Counted from the first letter of the stretch, positions 15,658-24,978 are shown. The stretch is 64,000 nucleotides of DNA from Haemophilus parainfluenzae (GCF_003252725.1 NZ_QEPO01000002.1:372001-436000); one strand, 5' to 3'. A program made the numbers and translations. Notes: generated from the sequence alone by a model not told the origin.

Positions 15658-17633
15658 TGTTTCGTCAAGGTTTAGCAGATCGATTAGCTGCAAGCGGTGC
15701 GAGATTCCGAGCACTTTCCACCGCATCAAAAATTTCATTATTATTCTTAGTTTTCGTTGCTTTAGTGGCGGTGTTTGCCCCTTGGGTGGCAACACATGAC
15801 CCATTAGAAGTAATTGCGCGTATGCGTGCTCCAAGTGCGGAATATTGGTTTGGGACTGATCGACTTGGTCGTGATATTTTCTCTCGTATTGTGTACGGTG
15901 CCCAAACCTCCTTATTTATTGGTTTAGGTGCAGTAGCTTGTGCCATCCTTTTCGGTAGTGTTTTAGGTGCAACTGCAGCGACATCCGAGAAATGGGGCAA
16001 TGAAATTATCATGCGCTTAATGGATATTTTAATGGCCTTCCCAGGTATCGCATTAGCGGCAGTGTTATTAGCAACATTTGGTAACTCAGTGCCGGTTATT
16101 ATTATCACCATTGCCGTGGTTTATACCCCGCAACTTGCTCGAGTGGTTCGTGCGAACGTGGTATCACAATGGGATGAGGACTACGTGCGTGCTGAACGCG
16201 TTATTGGTGGTAGCCGTACTTATATTCTTCTCAAACACGTTGTGCGTAATACTGCCGCACCGGTTTTAGTCTTTGCAACCGTAATGGTGGCTGATGCTAT
16301 TGTATTCGAAGCCTCGCTTTCTTTCTTAGGCGCTGGTGTACAACCACCACATCCTTCATGGGGTAACATTCTTTCTGAAGGTCGTAACATCGTATTAAAC
16401 GGTGCATGGTGGGCGACAACCTTTGCGGGTGTCATGATTCTTTTAACTGTATTAGCCTTAAATATCTTAGCGGAAGGTCTTACTGATGCCTTGGTTAACC
16501 CGCGCTTAAAAGGCGGTAAAAAACCAGAAGGCAAATCAGATGAACGTCTTTCTACTGACGTACAAGAAGCGCTTTCTGAAGGTCTTGCGTTAAAACGTTA
16601 CCTACTCAAATTACATGAAAAAGAAATCACACGTACGAATCGTATGCAATTAGATCCAAATGCAAAACCGATTTTACAAGTGAAAAACTTATCAATCCGT
16701 TTCCCGAATCGTTATGGTGAAATTCCATTGGTTGATAACATCAGCTTCACCGTAAATGAAGGTGAAACCATGGGATTAGTTGGTGAGTCTGGTTGTGGTA
16801 AATCCATTACAGCATTCTCTATCATGGGCTTGTTACCAAAAACAGCTAAAATTACTGGGGAAGTGCTTTTCACAGACCGTAGCGGAAAACAACACAGTTT
16901 ACTTAACGCTAACAATCTAAGTGAATTGCGTGGTTCTGAAATTGCGATGATTTACCAAGACTCTTTAAGTGCATTAAACCCATCAATGCGTATCAAAGAT
17001 CAAATGGCACAGCTCATTAAACGTGGCAGCCACCATACCGCAGAAAAATTGCTGGAATGGGTACACCTCGATCCTGAAAAAGTGTTGAATCGTTATCCGC
17101 ATGAACTTTCTGGTGGTCAACGTCAACGTGTGGTGATTGCAATGGCATTAACTCGTGAACCGAAATTATTAATCGCCGATGAACCAACAACCGCATTAGA
17201 CGTAACCGTTCAAGCTGAAGTAGTCAAATTATTGAATGAATTACGTGAAAAACTGGGGTTTGCGATGGTGTTTGTCAGCCACGATTTAGCATTGGTTGCA
17301 CAGTTAGCTCACCACATTACGGTAATGTATGCAGGTCAAGTGGTTGAAATGGCGCCAACATCCTTATTGCTTGCCAATCCAACTCACGAATATACACGTG
17401 GCTTATTGGGCTCTGTACTTTCAACCGAAGTACGTGCGAAACGTTTATATCAAATTCCGGGCAGCGTACCATCACCTTACGATTTTGCTATAGGTGACCG
17501 TTTTGCAAGTCGTTCATTACGACCAGATGCAAATCCGGAACAAAAATTGGTATTAACCGCTGTGGAAGGCGAGCCGTCTCACTTGTGGGCTTCTCATCTA
17601 GCTAAGCCTGTAACGGAAGCGAAAGGAGCATAA
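15657..17633 (+). CDS. Permease-ATPase fusion (DppC-DppD type) of the ABC importer
   Basis: A single 658-residue chain combines a DppC-like permease (about residues 1-295, with the segment EDYVRAERVIGGSRTYILLKHVVRN and six membrane spans) and a DppD-like ATPase (about 335-640). The ATPase has Walker A GESGCGKS (about 376-383), signature LSGGQRQR (about 484), Walker B LLIADEP, then an H-loop in VSHDLALVAQ and the C-terminal oligopeptide-transporter extension. A charged linker (about 295-335) joins them. H. influenzae dpp and opp systems keep these as separate genes, so the fusion marks this as a different transporter. No frameshift or artefact is apparent. Confidence 0.92.
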   Translation: MFRQGLADRLAASGARFRALSTASKISLLFLVFVALVAVFAPWVATHDPLEVIARMRAPSAEYWFGTDRLGRDIFSRIVYGAQTSLFIGLGAVACAILFGSVLGATAATSEKWGNEIIMRLMDILMAFPGIALAAVLLATFGNSVPVIIITIAVVYTPQLARVVRANVVSQWDEDYVRAERVIGGSRTYILLKHVVRNTAAPVLVFATVMVADAIVFEASLSFLGAGVQPPHPSWGNILSEGRNIVLNGAWWATTFAGVMILLTVLALNILAEGLTDALVNPRLKGGKKPEGKSDERLSTDVQEALSEGLALKRYLLKLHEKEITRTNRMQLDPNAKPILQVKNLSIRFPNRYGEIPLVDNISFTVNEGETMGLVGESGCGKSITAFSIMGLLPKTAKITGEVLFTDRSGKQHSLLNANNLSELRGSEIAMIYQDSLSALNPSMRIKDQMAQLIKRGSHHTAEKLLEWVHLDPEKVLNRYPHELSGGQRQRVVIAMALTREPKLLIADEPTTALDVTVQAEVVKLLNELREKLGFAMVFVSHDLALVAQLAHHITVMYAGQVVEMAPTSLLLANPTHEYTRGLLGSVLSTEVRAKRLYQIPGSVPSPYDFAIGDRFASRSLRPDANPEQKLVLTAVEGEPSHLWASHLAKPVTEAKGA

Positions 17634-17634
17634 T

Positions 17635-18447
17635 ATGAGCAGTAGTATTAAAGTCATTAAAGAACAAAACATCATTGATTTAGAAAATATCGTGGTGCAA
17701 TTTCCTTCTCGCGACGGTTCATTGTTTGGACGTAAAAAATTCACTGCGGTGAACAATGTGAGTCTTGGTATTAAAGCGGGGGAAACCATTGGTTTAGTTG
17801 GGGAGTCTGGCTGCGGAAAATCTACCTTAGCCAACGTAATCATTGGGCTTCTTAAACCGACATCAGGTTTAGTGAAGTTCAACGGTTTACAAATGCAATA
17901 TGGCAGCTCAGAAGCGAGAAAACAATTCGGTCGCCAAGTGTCGGTCATTTTCCAAGACCCAGCAACGGCACTGAATCCTCGTATGAAAGTGTTGGATATT
18001 TTGCGTGACCCAATGGATATTCACAATGTGTTACAACCACACGAACGGGAAAAACGTGTATATGACTTACTTTCTCGCGTCGGTTTACCACGTTCTGCAG
18101 CACAAGTTGAGCCAACTCGTTTATCCGGTGGGCAAAAACAACGTGTGGCGATTGCACGTGCTTTAGCGCTGAATCCAAAACTGATTGTTGCGGATGAACC
18201 GACTTCTGCATTAGACGTATCCGTTCGTGCTCAAGTGTTAAACTTATTGGCGGATTTGAAAAAAGAACTCAATCTTGCCATGGTGTTTATCTCTCACGAT
18301 ATCCAAACTGTACGCCAAGTATCTGACCGTATTGTCGTGATGTACGGCGGTCAAATTTTGGAAACGGGTAGCACTGAAGATATTTTCAACCACCCAACCG
18401 TGGATTACACCCGAAAATTACTTGGTGTTGCGCCGTCATTGTTATAA
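17635..18447 (+). CDS. ABC importer ATPase, DppF/OppF type
   Basis: The second nucleotide-binding subunit, 270 residues. It has Walker A GLVGESGCGKST (about 53-64), Q-loop FQDPATALNPRMKV, signature LSGGQKQRV, Walker B LIVADEPTSALD, and H-loop FISHDIQTV. It begins 1 bp after the fusion gene's stop, with an AAAGGAG ribosome site in its end. It would pair with the fused ATPase to energise the importer. An uptake-sequence hairpin ends the operon. Confidence 0.92.
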   Translation: MSSSIKVIKEQNIIDLENIVVQFPSRDGSLFGRKKFTAVNNVSLGIKAGETIGLVGESGCGKSTLANVIIGLLKPTSGLVKFNGLQMQYGSSEARKQFGRQVSVIFQDPATALNPRMKVLDILRDPMDIHNVLQPHEREKRVYDLLSRVGLPRSAAQVEPTRLSGGQKQRVAIARALALNPKLIVADEPTSALDVSVRAQVLNLLADLKKELNLAMVFISHDIQTVRQVSDRIVVMYGGQILETGSTEDIFNHPTVDYTRKLLGVAPSLL

Positions 18448-18476
18448 AACGAGTGAATAAAACATCTTAATTTATG

Positions 18477-18507
18477 ACCGCACTTTAAAAGTGCGGTTAT
18501 TTTTTTA
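18477..18507 (+). terminator. Uptake-sequence hairpin ending the ABC operon
   Basis: ACCGCACTTT and AAAGTGCGGT, two head-to-head uptake cores, form a stem followed by TATTTTTTTA. Confidence 0.85.
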
Positions 18508-18586
18508 TGATTTTTCTTGCATAGACTTGAAAACTTAGATAAAAGATTACTTATCTTTACAGATGGATCGTAATTGTGGAGTAATT

Positions 18587-18952
18587 ATGCAAACTAAATT
18601 TAATTTATATCCTAAAGAACAATTACCTGAAAATTTTAAGTTTCCTCAGTCTTATATTGATTTATCAAGTAATATGGAAAAGATAAATGAATTGGAATAT
18701 TTTCCTTGGTGGTTTGAGAGTCATCGAGACAGCATTATTCAACATTCAGCTATTTTAGAAGAAATAACAGGTGTTCCTAATTTACTTTCTTTTGCTAGAA
18801 ATGGTGATTTAGCAGCTTGCTTTGATCTAGCTGATTGTTCAGGAAATCCTAGAGTATACGTATATGATTTAGGAGCTAATGATCCACCTTATGAAAAAGA
18901 TTCTTTTGATGAATGGTTGTCTGAAGAAATAAAAGATGTCACGGATGATTAA
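18587..18952 (+). CDS. SUKH (SMI1/KNR4)-family immunity-like protein
   Basis: A 121-residue acidic cytosolic protein. The C-terminal half has the SUKH pattern: LLSFARNGDLAACFDLA, a short turn, then PRVYVYDLG and a final SFDEWL. SUKH proteins mostly neutralise polymorphic or contact-dependent toxins. No toxin gene is beside it, so it looks like an orphan antitoxin or immunity gene. ATG 18587 follows GTGGAG; the 8-codon upstream extension is unlikely. Codon use is more AT-rich than its neighbours, consistent with horizontal gain, and it lies in the same accessory segment as the ABC importer. Confidence 0.7.
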   Translation: MQTKFNLYPKEQLPENFKFPQSYIDLSSNMEKINELEYFPWWFESHRDSIIQHSAILEEITGVPNLLSFARNGDLAACFDLADCSGNPRVYVYDLGANDPPYEKDSFDEWLSEEIKDVTDD

Positions 18953-19076
18953 AATGAATCCTTCTAGTTTGTAAAAGATAATTAATTATTAAGCATATTT
19001 GCATTATGTGATCATTTTTGCGGTGAAGTTTCTCCAAATATCGTAGAATAGGCATATAAAAATAAGGAGATTTAAC

Positions 19077-19952
19077 ATGCAACAAAAAATTCAACAAGCA
19101 TTAGCAAACTCGCCACTTTCAAATGCAATTCTTTCTGCATTAGAAGAACAAGAATGGAAAGGTTTTTTACCAGCTGAAAAAGTGCGGTCAATTTGTGATG
19201 AATTTAAGCTTACGCCTGTTCAATTAGGTTTGGTACTTTTGCCAGTAGCAGCTTGTTATAGCCACACGCCCATTTCAGAATTTCATGTTGGAGCAATTGC
19301 GATTGGTGAAAGTGGTGATTTTTACTTTGGTGCAAATCAAGAATTTCAGGGTAGTAGCATGGCTCAAACCATCCATGCTGAACAAAGTGCGATTAGCCAT
19401 GCATGGTTATGTAATGAACCTCGCATCACGGATATCGTGGTGAATTACACGCCTTGCGGTCACTGCCGTCAATTTATGAATGAGCTTTATCAAGCGGATG
19501 ATTTGAAAATCCATTTACCACACAGTCAAAATAATCCACTTCCTCAATATTTACCCGATAGCTTTGGCCCGAAAGATTTAGGCGTTGATTTGCTTCTATT
19601 AAACAAAGAGGAACAAGGTTTCACTTTGACGACGGAAGATGAAGTGGCAAATAAAGCAATTTTAGGGGCAAACCGAGCACATTCACCTTATTCTAAAAGC
19701 CCTCATGGTGTAGGTATTTTATTTAAAAATGGTGAAATGATTTGTGGTCGATACGCAGAAAATGCAGCATTTAACCCAAGCTTACCGGCTATGCAAACAG
19801 CCATTAATTTTGCTTATTTAAATCAATTGGATGTAGCGAAAATTGAGCGAGTGGTATTTGCAGAGAAACCATTGCGTTTAAGTCACCGCAAGATGGCAGA
19901 GCAGTTATTGAAGAGTCTCTGCAAGGTGAAAATGGAATATATTAGCCTGTAA
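19077..19952 (+). CDS. cdd: Cytidine deaminase
   Basis: Cdd deaminates cytidine and deoxycytidine in pyrimidine salvage. The 291-residue two-domain chain is of the E. coli type. Its zinc and catalytic residues are His100-Ala-Glu102 and Cys127-x2-Cys130 ([10 protein letters not shown]), matching E. coli 102/104/129/132. The C-terminal half is a degenerate copy that completes the dimer. An AAGGAG site precedes the ATG. In H. influenzae Rd, as I recall, cdd (HI1350) neighbours dps (HI1349), so the intervening 6.5 kb here may be an insertion. Confidence 0.96.
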   Translation: MQQKIQQALANSPLSNAILSALEEQEWKGFLPAEKVRSICDEFKLTPVQLGLVLLPVAACYSHTPISEFHVGAIAIGESGDFYFGANQEFQGSSMAQTIHAEQSAISHAWLCNEPRITDIVVNYTPCGHCRQFMNELYQADDLKIHLPHSQNNPLPQYLPDSFGPKDLGVDLLLLNKEEQGFTLTTEDEVANKAILGANRAHSPYSKSPHGVGILFKNGEMICGRYAENAAFNPSLPAMQTAINFAYLNQLDVAKIERVVFAEKPLRLSHRKMAEQLLKSLCKVKMEYISL

Positions 19953-19988
19953 GTGCGGTCAAAATGAATTAGTTTTTTAACTAAAAGA

Positions 19989-20030
19989 AAAGGCGAACAG
20001 AGATAATCTCTCATGTTCGCCTTTCTTTTT
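19989..20030. terminator. Bidirectional terminator between cdd and metE
   Basis: AAAGGCGAACA and TGTTCGCCTTT enclose an inner GAGATAATCTC hairpin; T-rich bases follow on the + strand. The flanking genes are convergent. Confidence 0.85.
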
Positions 20031-20037
20031 ACTGATT

Positions 20038-22311
20038 TTATGCTAATTCAGCACGTAATTTTTTCGTGACATCAACCATCACTTTTAATGCCGCAATTGT
20101 TTCTGGCCAACCGCGCGTTTTTAATCCACAGTCTGGGTTTACCCATAAACGTTCTTTCGGCACCACTTGTAATGCTTTACGAAGAAGATGTTCAATTTCT
20201 TCTGCTGCAGGCACGCGTGGACTATGAATGTCATATACGCCAGGACCAATATCATTCGGGTATTTGAAATCACCAAATGCGGTGAGTAATTCCATGTCAG
20301 AACGTGAGGTTTCGATAGTAATGACATCGGCATCTAAGGCTGCAATAGCCGGTAGAATGTCGTTAAATTCGGAATAACACATGTGCGTATGAATTTGGGT
20401 ATCATCTTGGCAACCCATTGAACTTAAACGGAAGGCTTCGCCTGCCCATTTCAAATAAGCATCCCAATCTACACGTTTTAACGGTAAACCTTCACGAATA
20501 GCCGGCTCATCAATTTGAATCACTTTGATGCCTGCCTTTTCTAAATCTAATACTTCATCAGAAAGTGCTACCGCAATTTGTTTACAGACCGTTTCACGAG
20601 AAATATCGTTACGCACGAAAGACCATTGTAAGATCGTCACCGGACCTGTCAGCATGCCTTTCATCACTTTATTGGTAAGGCTTTGAGCATATTGCGACCA
20701 ACGTACCGTCATGGGTTCTGGGCGAGTGACATCACCATAAATCACTGGAGGTTTCACGCAACGTGAACCATAACTTTGTACCCAACCAAATTTGGTGAAA
20801 GCAAAACCATCGAGTAGTTCGCCGAAATATTCCACCATGTCGTTACGTTCTGCTTCGCCATGTACCAATACATCTAAGTCTAATTTTTCTTGCTCACGTA
20901 CAACAAATTCAATTTCTTTTTTCATAGCAGCTTCATAATCAGATAAGCTGAGTTCACCTTTTTTGAAGGCTGCACGAGCATGACGAATGGCTGTCGTTTG
21001 TGGGAAAGAACCAATATTCGTGGTTGGCAGAAGTGGTAAATTTAACCATGCATTTTGTAATTTAATGCGTTCCGCAAATGGCGATTTACGTTGGTCGGCA
21101 TTTTTCGGTAGATTTGCTAAGCGTTCTGCCACGCAAGTGCGGTGAATTTCACGCGAGTTTTTACGTGCATCCGCAGCTGCTTGAGATGCAGCTAATTCGG
21201 CTTGAACGGCTTCACGACCTTGTTCTAGTGCGGTCTTAATAATACGTAATTCTTGAATTTTTTGTAACGTGAAAGCCAACCATTGATAAAGCTCAGGCTT
21301 ATTGGCTTGGAGTTGCGTTTCAACTTCTAAATCATAAGGCGAGTGGAGAAGTGAGCAGCTTGGGGCAATCCATAAACGATCATCTAATTTCGCTTTTAAT
21401 GGTTCAACCACATCTAACACTTGATTTAAGTTTGCCCGCCAAATATTACGGCCATCAATGATGCCCACAGATAAGATTTTGTCATAATCCGCAAAGGCAG
21501 CAAGTTGTTCAGGTGCACGCACCAAATCAATATGTAAACCTGCTACAGGTAAGCCTTTTAACAAATCAGCATGTTCTCCCACAGAACCAAAATAAGTCGC
21601 AAGCAATAATTTTGCTTTCACTTGTTCAGCAAAAGTGGCGTAAACCGCTTTATACGCCGCAATCCATTCTGCCGGTAAATCTAAGGTGAGAGCAGGTTCA
21701 TCAATTTGAATGTATTCCACACCTTCCGCAGCTAACGTATTTAAGATTTCAACATAAACCGGCACGAGTTGTGCTAATAAATCAAAGCGATTAAATGTCG
21801 CACCTTTTTCTTTACCTAACCAAAGGAAGGTGAGTGGACCAACGATTGTTGGTTTAACTTGATACCCAAGCGCTTTAGCTTCACGAATTTGTGTCACATA
21901 ATGTGTTGGATTTGCTTTAAATTGTGTTTCTTTATGGAATTCAGGGACGAGATAATGGTAGTTGGTATCGAACCATTTTGTCATTTCAATCGCAAATTGG
22001 GTTTTATTACCACGCGCTAATTGGAAATATTGATCGAGTGTTAAATTTTGACTATCGAAACCAAAACGAGCAGGAATCGCACCTGTTGCTACTTGTAAAT
22101 CTAAAATGTGATCGTAAAGTGTGAAATCAGCCACCGCGACAAAATCGGCATTTGCCTTGGCTTGGTGTTGCCAGTTAAGTTCACGTAATCTTTTTGCAAT
22201 ATCTAATAAATCTGCTTCCGCAATTTCGCCACGCCAGTAACGCTCTTGAGCAAATTTAAGTTCACGCTTTGCGCCTACACGCGGAAATCCAGCCAAATGA
22301 AATGTTGTCAT
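20038..22311 (-). CDS. metE: Cobalamin-independent methionine synthase MetE
   Basis: MetE transfers the methyl group of 5-methyltetrahydropteroyl-triglutamate to homocysteine, the last step of methionine synthesis without B12. The 757 residues form the usual two (beta/alpha)8 barrels. The N-terminus [18 protein letters not shown], the zinc-ligand region [10 protein letters not shown] and late [13 protein letters not shown] are diagnostic, and the length is normal. Two abutting MetJ boxes lie 30-45 bp before the start, indicating repression by MetJ with S-adenosylmethionine. It is probably monocistronic. Confidence 0.98.
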   Translation of the reverse strand: MTTFHLAGFPRVGAKRELKFAQERYWRGEIAEADLLDIAKRLRELNWQHQAKANADFVAVADFTLYDHILDLQVATGAIPARFGFDSQNLTLDQYFQLARGNKTQFAIEMTKWFDTNYHYLVPEFHKETQFKANPTHYVTQIREAKALGYQVKPTIVGPLTFLWLGKEKGATFNRFDLLAQLVPVYVEILNTLAAEGVEYIQIDEPALTLDLPAEWIAAYKAVYATFAEQVKAKLLLATYFGSVGEHADLLKGLPVAGLHIDLVRAPEQLAAFADYDKILSVGIIDGRNIWRANLNQVLDVVEPLKAKLDDRLWIAPSCSLLHSPYDLEVETQLQANKPELYQWLAFTLQKIQELRIIKTALEQGREAVQAELAASQAAADARKNSREIHRTCVAERLANLPKNADQRKSPFAERIKLQNAWLNLPLLPTTNIGSFPQTTAIRHARAAFKKGELSLSDYEAAMKKEIEFVVREQEKLDLDVLVHGEAERNDMVEYFGELLDGFAFTKFGWVQSYGSRCVKPPVIYGDVTRPEPMTVRWSQYAQSLTNKVMKGMLTGPVTILQWSFVRNDISRETVCKQIAVALSDEVLDLEKAGIKVIQIDEPAIREGLPLKRVDWDAYLKWAGEAFRLSSMGCQDDTQIHTHMCYSEFNDILPAIAALDADVITIETSRSDMELLTAFGDFKYPNDIGPGVYDIHSPRVPAAEEIEHLLRKALQVVPKERLWVNPDCGLKTRGWPETIAALKVMVDVTKKLRAELA

Positions 22312-22340
22312 AATTAATCCTTCTATTGTTTTATTGGTTT

Positions 22341-22356
22341 AGACGTCTAAACGTCT
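22341..22356 (-). promoter_or_regulatory. Tandem MetJ boxes upstream of metE
   Basis: AGACGTCT directly followed by AAACGTCT: a perfect met box and a one-mismatch box in the 8-bp register MetJ dimers require. Flanking octamers are weaker. Confidence 0.85.
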
Positions 22357-22435
22357 GTTCGTTTATAGAATGCAACAGAAAAGGAGATTACACAACTTCA
22401 TAATTTTCAGGTTTTAAATGAATTAAATTAATAAA

Positions 22436-22480
22436 CAAAAAGACCGCACTTTAAGATTTCTAAAAAGTGCGGTCTTTTTT
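22436..22480 (-). terminator. Uptake-sequence hairpin terminator for the SemiSWEET gene
   Basis: AGACCGCACTTT (22441-22452) and AAAGTGCGGTCT (22464-22475) form a 12-bp stem with T runs on both strands. It lies just after the SemiSWEET stop on the minus strand. Confidence 0.8.
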
Positions 22481-22498
22481 GTATGAGGTTTTATAGTG

Positions 22499-22759
22499 TT
22501 ATAAGGCGGTAACGAAAGTAATCAAACCAAGTACGACACCAGGCGCATTTGCTAATGAAATAGGCAGATCGCGTTTTTCTTTCAATAAGCCATAAGCTAC
22601 CCATAAACTACAGTTGATTGTCGTAGCAAAAGGCTGTAACCAGCCACCTTTTTGACCAGATAAATTTAGACCAATTTGTTGCAAGTAAGAAACATACATA
22701 CAAACTGAAGTAAATGTTGCGACATAGCCTAAAATAGTAATAAAACGTTGGTTTGTCAT
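22499..22759 (-). CDS. SemiSWEET-family sugar transporter (PQ-loop)
   Basis: A small inner-membrane protein, 86 residues with three predicted helices, of the MtN3/saliva SemiSWEET family. Members dimerise to make a sugar facilitator. It shows ILGYVATFTSVCMYVSYLQQI in helix 1, NCSLWVAYGLLKEKRD in helix 2-3 and LANAPGVVLGLITF at the end, where a PN/PQ-like kink is expected. ATG 22759 follows GGAGAG; the 7-codon extension is not needed. Substrate is unknown; glucose or sucrose are reported for relatives. It stands alone. Confidence 0.82.
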   Translation of the reverse strand: MTNQRFITILGYVATFTSVCMYVSYLQQIGLNLSGQKGGWLQPFATTINCSLWVAYGLLKEKRDLPISLANAPGVVLGLITFVTAL

Positions 22760-22921
22760 TTGCTCTCCTAAGTTTAACAAAATAATTCTAAATTAGATTA
22801 TTAGCTAAAATTGATAATACATGTATATTTTATAATATATTTAATTAAAAGTCAACAAATGAAGAAATTGCATAAATATTATTTCATTTTAGTTAAGTAT
22901 AAAATGCATTTTGAGGAGAGT

Positions 22922-22957
22922 ATGAAGAGAATTGGGAGAAAAAAGACAAAAAAATAA
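22922..22957 (+). CDS. Possible 11-codon basic peptide
   Basis: A near-ideal GAGGAG ribosome site precedes ATG AAG AGA, ending at TAA after 11 codons (MKRIGRKKTKK). A TATAAA-like box lies about 25 bp upstream, and an uptake-sequence hairpin begins at the stop codon. It could be a leader peptide or chance; nothing downstream on this strand would be controlled by it. Confidence 0.2.
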   Translation: MKRIGRKKTKK

Positions 22958-22980
22958 CCGCACTTTAAAGCGCGGTTATA
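22955..22980 (-). terminator. Uptake-type hairpin terminator for mop
   Basis: TAACCGCACTTT and AAAGCGCGGTTA pair with one A-C mismatch. On the minus strand it follows the mop stop and ends in a T run. Confidence 0.7.
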
Positions 22981-23006
22981 GAGAATTCTGAACAGTTCAG
23001 TTGAGA

Positions 23007-23216
23007 TTATTCAACACCAACCATTACAGAAGTTGCTTTGATAATCGCATATGCTTCTTTACCAACTGCTAAACCTAATTCTTTTACTGCATCGATAGAG
23101 ATGGTAGAAGAAATTACGTTACCGTTACCGATATCAATGTGTACGATTGCGTTCACAGAACCAGTTTCGATTGATTTTACAGTACCTTTAAGTTGGTTTC
23201 TTGCACTAATTTTCAT
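23007..23216 (-). CDS. mop: Molybdopterin/molybdate-binding protein Mop (TOBE domain)
   Basis: A 69-residue molbindin of one TOBE domain, which assembles as a hexamer that stores molybdate in the cytosol. The N-terminus KISARNQLKGTVKSIETGSVNAIVHIDIG and the later SIDAVKELGLAVGKEAYAIIKATSVMVG are classic. Length equals remembered H. influenzae Mop (HI1370). The ATG at 23216 is chosen over a TTG one codon upstream. It fits the need for molybdenum served by moaACDE further along the window. No ModE-like site was recognised upstream. Confidence 0.93.
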   Translation of the reverse strand: MKISARNQLKGTVKSIETGSVNAIVHIDIGNGNVISSTISIDAVKELGLAVGKEAYAIIKATSVMVGVE

Positions 23217-23285
23217 CAAGTATTTCCTTATGTTTGAGTTAAAAAATAATGTACATTATAACGATAAATGCTTCAAATGAAAATA

Positions 23286-23372
23286 CTACTTAAGAGGTGC
23301 TAAGCCTTTCAAGATTTGCTCGGCATTTTCTTTGCTTAACGCGTAAGCGTAATTAATCCATTTGATTAGAAT
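23286..23372 (-). pseudogene. Short 3' remnant of an unidentified gene
   Basis: On the minus strand 26-27 in-frame codons read like natural protein (IKWINYAYALSKENAEQIL, then KGLAPLK) and end at TAG 23286-23288. Upstream the frame is blocked by TGA, directly beside an uptake-sequence hairpin, and there is no start codon or ribosome site. It looks like the C-terminus of a deleted gene, perhaps a periplasmic binding protein by its flavour, but I do not recognise it. Confidence 0.4.
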
Positions 23373-23385
23373 TCAAGTAAAAAAA

Positions 23386-23409
23386 TAACCGCACTTTATC
23401 GTGCGGTTA
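23386..23409. terminator. Uptake-sequence hairpin between the remnant and tusE
   Basis: TAACCGCAC and GTGCGGTTA with loop TTTATC. It lies just after the tusE stop on the minus strand and could end that transcript. Confidence 0.7.
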
Positions 23410-23416
23410 CGTTATT

Positions 23417-23746
23417 TTATAAGCATTTAGCTGGTTTGGGCAGACCCGCCAGTTTGGTTGCTTGTTTAGCTGGTCCCTCAGGGAAGAGCCGTTGCAAATA
23501 GCGACTATTACCTTTGTCAGCACCTAATTTTTCTGACATTGCTTTTACCAGCATTCTAATCGCAGGGGAGGTGTTATATTCTTGATAGAAATCACGCACA
23601 AAATAAATCACTTCCCAGTGAGCTTCGGTCAGTTCTACACCTTCTAGCTGAGCGATGTGTTTTGCTACCTCTTCATTCCAATCAGCAATATTAAGTAAAT
23701 AGCCAAAGGTGTCGGTTTCGATTTGTTTTCCTTGTACGGTAATCAT
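23417..23746 (-). CDS. tusE: Sulfurtransferase TusE (DsrC family)
   Basis: TusE accepts persulfide sulfur from TusBCD and hands it to MnmA for 2-thiouridine in tRNA wobble positions. The 109-residue protein has DsrC-family motifs [25 protein letters not shown] and [18 protein letters not shown], and the essential penultimate cysteine, Cys108 in AKCL. It lies 1 bp after ttcA on the same strand, so two tRNA-thiolation genes form an operon. Confidence 0.95.
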   Translation of the reverse strand: MITVQGKQIETDTFGYLLNIADWNEEVAKHIAQLEGVELTEAHWEVIYFVRDFYQEYNTSPAIRMLVKAMSEKLGADKGNSRYLQRLFPEGPAKQATKLAGLPKPAKCL

Positions 23747-23747
23747 A

Positions 23748-24677
23748 TTAATTCACTTCTTTAAAGCTGATCATTTCGTTATCGGCGTAGTCAGACGTAT
23801 CTTCATCATCAAATCTCATTGGTTCGATGCGTTCTTCATCAAATGCGGTATCCCCTTCAATGCCATCAAGTAATTGACCATGTTTAATGCCTTTGAAATC
23901 GAAGAGTTTAGGGTCACATAAGTGTGACAACGTAATGTTTTGCATCGCACTAAACATGGTTTCTAAACGTCCAGGATATTGACGGTCCCAAGTATTCAAC
24001 ATTTCTTTCACGACTTGACGTTGTAAATTAGGTTGAGAACCACATAAATTACAAGGGATAATTGGGAATTCTTTGGCTACAGCATACTTTTCAATATCTT
24101 TTTCTTTACAATAAGCCAATGGACGAATCACAATTTGCTTGCCATCATCTGAAATTAATTTCGGTGGCATAGATTTTAATTTTCCACCGTAGAACATATT
24201 CAGAAACAGGGTAGCCAACATATCATCACGGTGATGACCAAGTGCAATTTTTGTTGCGCCAAGTTCGGTTGCTGTACGGTATAAAATACCACGGCGTAGG
24301 CGAGAGCAGAGAGAGCACGTTGTTTTGCCTTCTGGGATTTTCTCTTTTACGATGCCATAAGTATTTTCTTCAACAATTTTATAATCCACACCGATACTTT
24401 GCAGATATTCAGGTAAAACATGCTCAGGGAAACCTGGCTGTTTTTGGTCTAAATTGACGGCTACAATATCAAATTTAATCGGTGCGCTTTGTTGTAAATT
24501 CAACAAAATATCAAGTAGTGTATAGCTGTCTTTGCCACCAGAAAGACAAACCATCACTTTATCGCCATCTTCAATCATACCGAAATCAGCAATTGCATTG
24601 CCTACATTACGGCGAAGACGTTTTTGCAATTTATTGAAATTATAAGTCTGTTTTTTATCTTGGTTTTGTTCTGTCAT
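23748..24677 (-). CDS. ttcA: tRNA 2-thiocytidine synthetase TtcA
   Basis: TtcA makes 2-thiocytidine at tRNA position 32 using ATP and an iron-sulfur cluster. The 309 residues show the PP-loop SGGKDS (46-51), the C121-x2-C124 pair ([11 protein letters not shown]) and C210-x2-C213 (PCNLCGS), which provide cluster ligands, and the [17 protein letters not shown] segment. The acidic C-terminal tail is variable in the family. It precedes tusE, with the tRNA-Leu gene immediately upstream. Confidence 0.96.
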   Translation of the reverse strand: MTEQNQDKKQTYNFNKLQKRLRRNVGNAIADFGMIEDGDKVMVCLSGGKDSYTLLDILLNLQQSAPIKFDIVAVNLDQKQPGFPEHVLPEYLQSIGVDYKIVEENTYGIVKEKIPEGKTTCSLCSRLRRGILYRTATELGATKIALGHHRDDMLATLFLNMFYGGKLKSMPPKLISDDGKQIVIRPLAYCKEKDIEKYAVAKEFPIIPCNLCGSQPNLQRQVVKEMLNTWDRQYPGRLETMFSAMQNITLSHLCDPKLFDFKGIKHGQLLDGIEGDTAFDEERIEPMRFDDEDTSDYADNEMISFKEVN

Positions 24678-24693
24678 ATTGATTTACTTTAGC

Positions 24694-24726
24694 TAATAAA
24701 AAAGCCCTGAATCAACTTCAGAGCTT
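24694..24726 (-). terminator. Terminator of the tRNA-Leu gene
   Basis: On the minus strand AAGCTCTGAA and TTCAGGGCTT pair with one mismatch around GTTGA and run into TTTTTTA. It lies about 10 nt after the tRNA. Confidence 0.75.
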
Positions 24727-24736
24727 ATAAATTCTG

Positions 24737-24822
24737 TGGTGCCTGAGGTCGGACTCGAACCGACACAGTTATTCACCGGCGGATTTTGAATCCGCTGCGT
24801 CTACCAATTTCGCCACTCAGGC
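24737..24822 (-). tRNA. tRNA-Leu (anticodon CAA)
   Basis: The 86-nt minus-strand gene includes an encoded CCA. The acceptor GCCTGAG pairs with CTCAGGC. The anticodon stem GCGGA/TCCGC encloses loop TTCAAAA, giving anticodon CAA for UUG codons. A long variable arm (class II) and T arm GTCGG-TTCGAGT-CCGAC complete it. The D loop has GGTAGAC. Confidence 0.96.
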
Positions 24823-24838
24823 ATTTGAGCTGTTCTGA

Positions 24839-24866
24839 ATTATACGTTTATCTTACTTCGTTGCAA
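24839..24866 (-). promoter_or_regulatory. Promoter of tRNA-Leu
   Basis: On the minus strand TTGCAA (24866-24861), a 16-bp spacer and a perfect TATAAT (24844-24839), placing the start about 10 nt before the mature 5' end. Confidence 0.7.
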
Positions 24867-24978
24867 GTAAAATTTCATTAAAAACGTGTGGTTGTTTTAA
24901 ATTTCATCAACTTGTATTCAAAGATAAAAGGGAAGTTTAAAATAATTTGATACGTTGTCACAATTTATGAGTAAAATA

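Noticed and set aside
12814-18447. Assigning the importer as sapABCDF
   Set aside because: The binding protein has a Tat-type signal and different sequence from H. influenzae SapA, and the permease-ATPase fusion is not found in that operon. Only family membership is claimed.
22312-22440. Cobalamin riboswitch before metE
   Set aside because: The 5' region is too short, with no B12-box-like sequence; MetJ boxes explain the control.
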